From contig MGTN01000015.1 of the NCBI GenBank assembly GCA_001799475.1, forward strand, positions 15,833 through 25,691: 9,859 nt of DNA, given 5' to 3'. A program made the translations under genes and the position numbers. This DNA comes from Desulfovibrionales bacterium GWA2_65_9 (GTDB lineage: Bacteria > Desulfobacterota > Desulfovibrionia > Desulfovibrionales > Desulfovibrionaceae). Positions within the stretch are counted from its first letter, which is position 1; each line of letters opens with the position of its first letter. Shown here piece by piece: positions 5,452-9,859 of the stretch. Under the pieces are notes generated by a model. It saw only the letters and a list, made by a program, of their open reading frames with translations, was not told where the DNA came from and made no database searches.

Positions 5452-6828
5452 ATGTCGAGCAGGGAGTATTTCGCCCAGGTGGCCGGGGACTGGGACCGAC
5501 TGCGCGCCGGGTTCTTTTCCACAGCCGTGCGCGAGGCCGCGCTCACCCTCGCCGGGGTGCGTGCGGGCCATTGCCCAGGCCAGACCGCCGCCGACCTGGG
5601 CGCGGGCACGGGCTTCGTCACCGAGGCCCTGCTGGCCGCCGGGTTGTCCGTGGCCTGCGTGGACCAGTCGCCGCAGATGCTGGCCACGCTGCGCGCCAAG
5701 TTCGGTTCCGGCCGGACCGGGGCCGGATGCGGGGGGGCGTCCGGGGGCGGGCGCCTGACCACCCTTGAGGGCCAGGCCGAGGCCCTGCCCCTGCCCGAGG
5801 CCTCGGTGGATTTCGTCTTTGCCAACATGTTTCTGCACCACGTGGACGACCCCGGCCAGGCCATCCTTGAGATGGCGCGGGTGGTGCGGCCCGGCGGGCG
5901 CGTGGTGCTGACCGACCTGGACAGCCACAACCACGCCTTTCTGCTCACCGAGCACCACGACCGCTGGCCCGGCTTTGCCCGCGCCGACATCGCGGCCTGG
6001 TTCCGCGCTGCCGGGCTGGTTAACGTGCAGGTGCAGAACGTGCAGGTTCAGAATGTGCAGGTTCAGAACGTGCAGGTTGGAAACATCCAGGGCGCAAACG
6101 CCCAGGCCGAAAGTGCGCCTGCGGGCCGCCCCGAGGGCCAAACCTGCTGCGCCGACTCCAGCGGTCAGGCCCAAACCTGCTGCGCCGACTCCGGCGGCCG
6201 GGGCGAGGTCTGCTGCGCCGAATCCTGTGACGGCTCGGACAAGGCCCAAATCACCATCTTCGCCGCCCACGCCACGCGGCCGCTCTGCGCCATCCCGGCT
6301 GCCCAGGCCGATCCGCTGGCCGTGGGCGCGCGCGCGCGGGCCTTGTTCGCCGGAGTCGAGGGCGACGCCGCGCCGCTGCTCTGCGCCGAGTCCGTGCTCC
6401 AGGCCGTGGCCGAGGCCCTGGGCGTCCATTCGCCGCTGATCCCGCGCCTGGCCACGGGCTTTTGCAGCGGGCTGTCGCGCACCTGCGGGCCATGCGGAGC
6501 GCTCAGCGGCGGGGTCATGGCCCTGGGCCTGGCCCTGGGCCGGGACTCGGGCCGGGACGATCTGGACGAGGCTTACGGACCGGTGCAGGAGTACCTGGAG
6601 TTCTTTTCCGAGACCTTTGGCAGCGCCAACTGCCTTGAACTCACGGGCTGCGACTTCGGAACCGCTGCCGGTCAGTCGGCCTTCCGCCAGCGTGGGGTCA
6701 AGCAGGACGTCTGCCTGCCGCTGGTTGCCGCCGCCGCCGCCCAGGTGGTGCGCATCCTGGCGGAGCATCAGACCGTGTATCTGGCCGCATATTCGGCTGT
6801 ATATCCGGCCGGGCAGCGGGCCGACTGA
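5452..6828 (+). CDS. SAM methyltransferase fused to a C_GCAxxG_C_C putative redox domain, with Cys-Cys repeat insertion
   Basis: Fusion of 458 residues. Residues 1-190 are a class I SAM-dependent methyltransferase: motif I is DLGAGTG (48-54), Asp71 ends strand 2, EGQAEALPLP (106-115) precedes the strand-4 block FVFANMFLHHV (121-131), and RVVRPGGRVVLTD (143-155) follows. After AAWFRAAGLVNVQV comes a repeat insert (192-260): five VQVQN-like units, then three 11-residue units carrying Cys232/233, Cys243/244 and Cys254/255, plus Cys259. AQITIFAAHATRP (265-277) looks like the closing strand of the methyltransferase fold, so the insert probably sits in the last beta hairpin. Residues 286-440 match the C_GCAxxG_C_C family with its conserved cysteines: Cys311 (CAESVL), Cys348 (CGALSG) and Cys394-x5-Cys400; Cys338, Cys345 and Cys421 are extra. 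The start has AGGAGG 6 nt upstream. The substrate is unknown. The Cys pairs suggest a thiol, metal or metalloid ligand, but this is inference. Confidence 0.85.
   Translation: MSSREYFAQVAGDWDRLRAGFFSTAVREAALTLAGVRAGHCPGQTAADLGAGTGFVTEALLAAGLSVACVDQSPQMLATLRAKFGSGRTGAGCGGASGGGRLTTLEGQAEALPLPEASVDFVFANMFLHHVDDPGQAILEMARVVRPGGRVVLTDLDSHNHAFLLTEHHDRWPGFARADIAAWFRAAGLVNVQVQNVQVQNVQVQNVQVGNIQGANAQAESAPAGRPEGQTCCADSSGQAQTCCADSGGRGEVCCAESCDGSDKAQITIFAAHATRPLCAIPAAQADPLAVGARARALFAGVEGDAAPLLCAESVLQAVAEALGVHSPLIPRLATGFCSGLSRTCGPCGALSGGVMALGLALGRDSGRDDLDEAYGPVQEYLEFFSETFGSANCLELTGCDFGTAAGQSAFRQRGVKQDVCLPLVAAAAAQVVRILAEHQTVYLAAYSAVYPAGQRAD
6025..6099 (+). repeat. Five 15-bp in-frame tandem repeats encoding VQVQN units
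   Basis: Units begin at 6025, 6040, 6055, 6070 and 6085 and encode VQVQN, VQVQN, VQVQN, VQVGN and IQGAN. The first three differ from one another by only one or two bases and later units decay progressively, as expected of slippage-type expansion. The block lies at the end of the predicted strand-6 region of the methyltransferase. The alternating Val/polar pattern would favour an extended beta strand. Confidence 0.92.
6133..6231 (+). repeat. Three 33-bp in-frame tandem repeats, each encoding a Cys-Cys pair
   Basis: Units at 6133-6165, 6166-6198 and 6199-6231 encode EGQTCCADSSG, QAQTCCADSGG and RGEVCCAESCD. Units 1 and 2 agree at 29 of 33 bases; units 2 and 3 at 23 of 33. The conserved core is [TV]CCA[DE]S. 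The protein core is kept in the diverged third copy, which suggests selection for the Cys pairs. It lies inside the methyltransferase fusion gene. Confidence 0.93.
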
Positions 6829-6840
6829 GGTATGTGGGGC

Positions 6841-8811
6841 ATGGAAGGCCGCGCCATATTTCTCGACGCCAGGACCGGGGCCTCGCCCGACGCCATGACA
6901 GGCGCCAGCGGCTGGGGCCGGAGCCTCAGCTTCGGCTTGCCCGTGGCCGTGCGCCGGGCCGAGACGCTGGACGGCGTGCCCGGCGTGGTGGACTGGGCCG
7001 AGCAGCAGTCTGGCGCGGGCCGCTTCGTGGTGCTGGCCCTGGCTTACGAGGCCGCTCCAGCCTTTGACTCCGCCCTGTGCGCGCACCTGCCGCAGGACGG
7101 CCTGCCCCTGGCCTGGGCCGCCAGCCATGACGGGCCGTCGCCTCTGTCTTCGCTTCTGCCGTCACCTCTGTCTTCGCCTCTGGCCGCGCCCGTGCCTGCG
7201 CCTCTGTCCTCGTCTCTGCCGCTGCCTCTGCCCGGTTCGCAGCCCTGCTTGCAGTCTGGCTCGCAGTCCGGCTCGCATCACGCGTCCGGCGCATATAGCC
7301 ACGGCCCCTGGCGGGCGCTGGTCCAGCCCCAGGACTACGCCGCGAATTTTGCGCGGCTGCAGGCCGAGATCGCGGCGGGCGAAACCTATCAGGCCAACTA
7401 CACCGTGCCCTTTGAGTGCGCCTTCGCGCCCGGCTCCGAAGCCAGTTCCGCAGACGGCGACCGGGCCTGGTTTGCCGAGCTGGCGCAGGCCCAGGCCGGG
7501 GGGTTCTGCGCCTGGCTCGACCTGGGCCGACACCGGGTGCTGTCGCTGTCGCCGGAGCTGTTCTTCAGCGTCGAGATCGGGCCTACGGGGCGCGAGGCCC
7601 TGGCCCGGCCCATGAAGGGCACCGCCCCGCGCGGCAAAACGCCCGCAGAGGACGCTGTCCTGCGCGCGGAGCTGGCCGCAAGCCCCAAAAACCGCGCCGA
7701 GAACGTCATGATCGTGGACCTCTTGCGCAGCGACCTGGGCCGCGTGGCCAAGCCGGGCAGCGTGCGTACGCCCCGGCTCTTCCATGTGGAGGAGTACCCG
7801 ACCCTGTTCCAGATGACCTCGGACGTGCGCGCCACGCTCAGGGATGGCGTGGGCCTGGCCGAGGTGCTGTCCGCGCTGTTCCCCTGCGGGTCGGTGACCG
7901 GCGCGCCCAAGGTGCGCACCATGCAGATTTTGCGCGAGATGGAGCCGCACCCGCGCGGGCTGTATTGCGGGGCCATCGGCCTGCTGGAGCCGGGCTCTTC
8001 TTCCGGCTGCGGGCGCATGACCTTCAGCGTGCCCATCCGCACCCTGGTGCTGGACCGCCACACGGGCCTGGCGCGCTTCGGCGTGGGCGGCGGCGTGACG
8101 CATGATTCCGAGGTCGGCTCGGAGTACGCCGAGTGCCTGACCAAGATGCGCTTCCTGACCCCGCCGGGCCAGGACTTCGCGCTGCTGGAGTCGTTGCTGC
8201 TGTTGCGCGGGCGCTACCCGCTGCTGGAGCTGCACTTGGCGCGGCTGGGGCGCTCGGCCGCGCATTTCGGCTTTGCCCTGGATGGCGATGTCGAGGCGGC
8301 GGTGCGGGAAGCCCTGGCCGGGCTGGCGCTGACCAACCCCTCGGGCCGGTTCAAGGCCCGGCTCACGCTGGCCCGCGACGGCGCGCTCACGGCCGAGGCC
8401 GCGCCGATATCCGGCAGCAGAGAGGGCGGGGGAAGGATGCCCCGGCTGCGCGTGGGCTTTGCGCGTGCGCCGGTGGACTCGCACGATGAATTATTGCGGC
8501 ACAAGACCACGCGCCGGGCGCTCTACGAGGCCGCGCTGGCTTCCCGCCCCGGCTGCGACGACGTGCTGCTGGTCAACGAGCGCGGCGAGGTCACGGAGTC
8601 CACGCGGGCCAATCTGGTGCTCAAGCTTGGGGGCGAGCTGCTGACGCCGCCGCTGACGAGCGGGCTTCTGCCCGGCGTGTTCCGGGAACTCCTGATCAGG
8701 CGGGGGGTGGTGCGGGAGCAGGTGCTGTTCCCGGCCGACGTGCTGCGGGCGGAACGGGTCTGGCTGGTGAACTCGGTGCGCTGGTGGATGGCCTGCGAGG
8801 TGGCGGGGTAG
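6841..8811 (+). CDS. pabB: Fused aminodeoxychorismate synthase component I / aminodeoxychorismate lyase (PabB-PabC)
   Basis: Bifunctional enzyme for p-aminobenzoate, the folate precursor: the PabB part aminates chorismate and the PabC part eliminates pyruvate. Numbered from the ATG at 6841 (656 aa), the chorismate-binding domain spans about 155-440: YQANYTVPFE, SPELFF, PMKGT with Lys259 (PabB's covalent-intermediate lysine), ENVMIVDLLRSDLGR (287-301), FPCGSVTGAPK (347-357) and GSEYAE. The PLP fold-type IV lyase domain follows (about 444-656), with Lys555 in HKTTRRALYE as the likely PLP lysine, then ESTRANLVL and TSGLLPG. A Ser/Pro/Leu-rich insert fills about 99-154. I chose 6841 because GAGG at 6827-6830 is 10 nt away; the ATG at 6832 would leave only 1 nt. 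The gene begins 12 nt after the methyltransferase stop, so the two are likely cotranscribed. The glutaminase PabA is not in the window. Confidence 0.93.
   Translation: MEGRAIFLDARTGASPDAMTGASGWGRSLSFGLPVAVRRAETLDGVPGVVDWAEQQSGAGRFVVLALAYEAAPAFDSALCAHLPQDGLPLAWAASHDGPSPLSSLLPSPLSSPLAAPVPAPLSSSLPLPLPGSQPCLQSGSQSGSHHASGAYSHGPWRALVQPQDYAANFARLQAEIAAGETYQANYTVPFECAFAPGSEASSADGDRAWFAELAQAQAGGFCAWLDLGRHRVLSLSPELFFSVEIGPTGREALARPMKGTAPRGKTPAEDAVLRAELAASPKNRAENVMIVDLLRSDLGRVAKPGSVRTPRLFHVEEYPTLFQMTSDVRATLRDGVGLAEVLSALFPCGSVTGAPKVRTMQILREMEPHPRGLYCGAIGLLEPGSSSGCGRMTFSVPIRTLVLDRHTGLARFGVGGGVTHDSEVGSEYAECLTKMRFLTPPGQDFALLESLLLLRGRYPLLELHLARLGRSAAHFGFALDGDVEAAVREALAGLALTNPSGRFKARLTLARDGALTAEAAPISGSREGGGRMPRLRVGFARAPVDSHDELLRHKTTRRALYEAALASRPGCDDVLLVNERGEVTESTRANLVLKLGGELLTPPLTSGLLPGVFRELLIRRGVVREQVLFPADVLRAERVWLVNSVRWWMACEVAG
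7135..7218 (+). repeat. 24-bp tandem repeats in pabB encoding a Pro/Ser/Leu linker
   Basis: Two adjacent 24-bp units (7135-7158 and 7159-7182) agree at 22 of 24 bases and encode PSPLSSLL and PSPLSSPL. A third, more diverged copy lies at 7195-7218 after an intervening AAPV segment. A short 12-bp repeat encoding QSGS twice follows near 7251-7274. Together they give a low-complexity stretch of about 55 residues between the N-terminal part and the main PabB core. Such a segment is probably a flexible, exposed loop. Confidence 0.85.
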
Positions 8812-8820
8812 GGACTTGTC

Positions 8821-9859
8821 TCAGCTCAGCCTGACGCAGTTCCGTCCGGCGCCCTTGGCCGCGTACATGGCCGCATCGGCCCGGCCCACAAGGCCATCCA
8901 CGGACTCCTGGGGTTGCAGCTCGGCCACGCCGATGCTCACCGTCACCAGGCCCGAGGCCAGCTCGGCCAGGGGCAGGTCATTGGCCACGGCCACGCGCAG
9001 CTTTTCGGCCAGCTGCAGGGCCGCGCTCGCATCGCAGTCCGGCACGATCATCAGAAATTCTTCGCCGCCCCAGCGGCACACCGTGTCCGACTCGCGCAGG
9101 TTCGTGCGCAGGTTCAAGGCCACGCGGCGCAAAACCTCGTCGCCCACCAGGTGGCCGTGCTCGTCGTTGACGGCCTTGAAGAAGTCCACGTCGGCCAGCA
9201 GCACGCTCATGGGCGTGGCCGAGCGCCGCGAGCGCGTCATGGCCTGGTGCAGGAGCGCGTCCAGGGACTGGCGATTGAGCAGTCCGGTGAGCTTGTCCGT
9301 GGTGGCCAGCTCCTCCATGCGCACCTGGTAGCGACTGAGCGCCAGCCCGGTGATGCCCACCACCAGGAGGGTCACGAAGGCGCACACGGCCAGGTTCACG
9401 AACAGGGTCCGGCGGACGGCCGCCAGCGCCTCGTCCTCGGTCTTTTCCACGAACAGGAACCACTTGAGTTCCGGGATGTAGCGTACGTTGAGCAGGTGCG
9501 TCTTGCCGTTGCTCAGGTACTGGTAATTGCCCGCGCCCTCGGCCAGGATCTTTTGGGCCTGATCGCGCAGGCCGTCCACCTCGTCGATGTTCCCGGCTCG
9601 CATGCCCGCGCCGTTGCCGTAGAGCACAATGCGCCCCGTGGCGTCCACGAAGCTGATGCTCCGGCCGAAGCGCTCCTGGTAGGCCCGGAGCGCGCTGCGC
9701 ACGGAGTCCATGGCCAGGCCCACCCCGGCGGTGCCCAGGAAATGGCCCTCGTAGTCCAGCACGCGGTAGTTGATGAAGATGGTCAGCAGGTTGCGGTTGG
9801 CCAGGTCCGGGTCCACGTTGATCTCGTAGGGCTCCATCAGGCGGCGCACGCGGAAGTAC
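8821..9859 (-). CDS. Cache-type membrane sensor diguanylate cyclase, C-terminal part, cut by window edge
   Basis: Makes cyclic di-GMP from two GTP in response to a signal sensed outside the membrane. The visible 345 codons lack the N terminus, which lies right of 9859; the frame is open to the edge, so any start seen inside the window is probably internal. Counting from the GTG codon at 9849, residues 1-145 are the end of a periplasmic Cache-like domain (INYRVLDYEGHFLGTAGVGL, then YLSNGKTHLL and ELKWFLFVEK). A transmembrane helix follows at about 148-171, then the GGDEF domain (about 180-342). The latter has DKLTGLLNR, metal-binding Asp220 in LLADVDFFKAVND, the active site GGEEF at 261-265, and an inhibitory I-site RESD at 252-255, five residues before it. 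The enzyme should be active and feedback-inhibited. It converges with pabB, with only 9 nt between stop codons and no terminator there. Confidence 0.93.
   Translation of the reverse strand, partial: YFRVRRLMEPYEINVDPDLANRNLLTIFINYRVLDYEGHFLGTAGVGLAMDSVRSALRAYQERFGRSISFVDATGRIVLYGNGAGMRAGNIDEVDGLRDQAQKILAEGAGNYQYLSNGKTHLLNVRYIPELKWFLFVEKTEDEALAAVRRTLFVNLAVCAFVTLLVVGITGLALSRYQVRMEELATTDKLTGLLNRQSLDALLHQAMTRSRRSATPMSVLLADVDFFKAVNDEHGHLVGDEVLRRVALNLRTNLRESDTVCRWGGEEFLMIVPDCDASAALQLAEKLRVAVANDLPLAELASGLVTVSIGVAELQPQESVDGLVGRADAAMYAAKGAGRNCVRLS

Noticed and set aside
6832..6840. ATG at 6832 as the start of the PabB-PabC gene
   Set aside because: The only Shine-Dalgarno-like sequence, GAGG at 6827-6830, ends 1 nt before it. 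The ATG at 6841 has a 10-nt spacing. The longer form, by three residues, cannot be excluded without N-terminal data.
4978..7128. A 716-codon open frame on the minus strand across rpmB, its terminator and the methyltransferase gene
   Set aside because: It is antisense to two well-supported genes, runs through a strong terminator, and its Ala/Gly/His/Gln-rich translation has no domain. Long antisense frames are common at this GC content.
7162..8484. A 440-codon minus-strand open frame under pabB
   Set aside because: The plus frame shows full PabB and PabC motifs. The antisense product is Gln/Arg/Ala-rich and low complexity, typical of a GC-rich shadow.

Overview
The window looks like chromosomal DNA of a high-GC deltaproteobacterium, most likely a member of the Desulfovibrionaceae. 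This rests on the strongly G/C-biased third codon positions, the gene order DUF177-rpmF-plsX-fabH-fabG-acpP-fabF, and protein details such as the ACP and the zinc-type L28 and L32. The taxon is an inference by eye; no database search was run.

The left half (1-4813, minus strand) is a ribosome/lipid operon read right to left: a YceD-type DUF177 protein, rpmF (L32, 59 aa), plsX, fabH, fabG, acpP and the N-terminal 235 codons of fabF, which runs off the left edge. A near-consensus sigma70-type promoter lies just upstream of the DUF177 gene. PlsX makes acyl-phosphate for phospholipid synthesis. FabH starts fatty-acid chains, FabG reduces the ketoacyl group, ACP carries the chain and FabF elongates it. 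The rpmF and plsX reading frames overlap by 8 nt. The longer gaps (plsX-fabH, fabH-fabG, acpP-fabF) carry GC-rich hairpins. The one between acpP and fabF resembles an intrinsic terminator and may set the ACP:FabF ratio.

At 4814-4992 is a divergent intergenic region; from it rpmB (L28) is transcribed rightward, ending at a strong intrinsic terminator (5237-5267).

The right half holds a probable two-gene plus-strand unit. First, after a structured leader with CATCAG repeats, comes a 458-aa fusion of a class I SAM methyltransferase with a C_GCAxxG_C_C putative redox domain. The apparent end of the methyltransferase fold is interrupted by two tandem-repeat blocks, five 5-residue units and then three 11-residue units each with a Cys-Cys pair. 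Twelve bases later begins a fused PabB-PabC protein (aminodeoxychorismate synthase component I plus aminodeoxychorismate lyase, for p-aminobenzoate and folate), which has its own Ser/Pro/Leu repeat insertion. The converging gene at the right edge encodes the C-terminal part of a membrane-bound Cache-type sensor diguanylate cyclase with intact GGEEF and RxxD sites.

The left half is ordinary core metabolism. The unusual part is the methyltransferase fusion, its Cys-Cys repeats, and the concentration of in-frame tandem duplications between about 5.3 and 7.3 kb. No mobile element, CRISPR array, tRNA or rRNA was seen.
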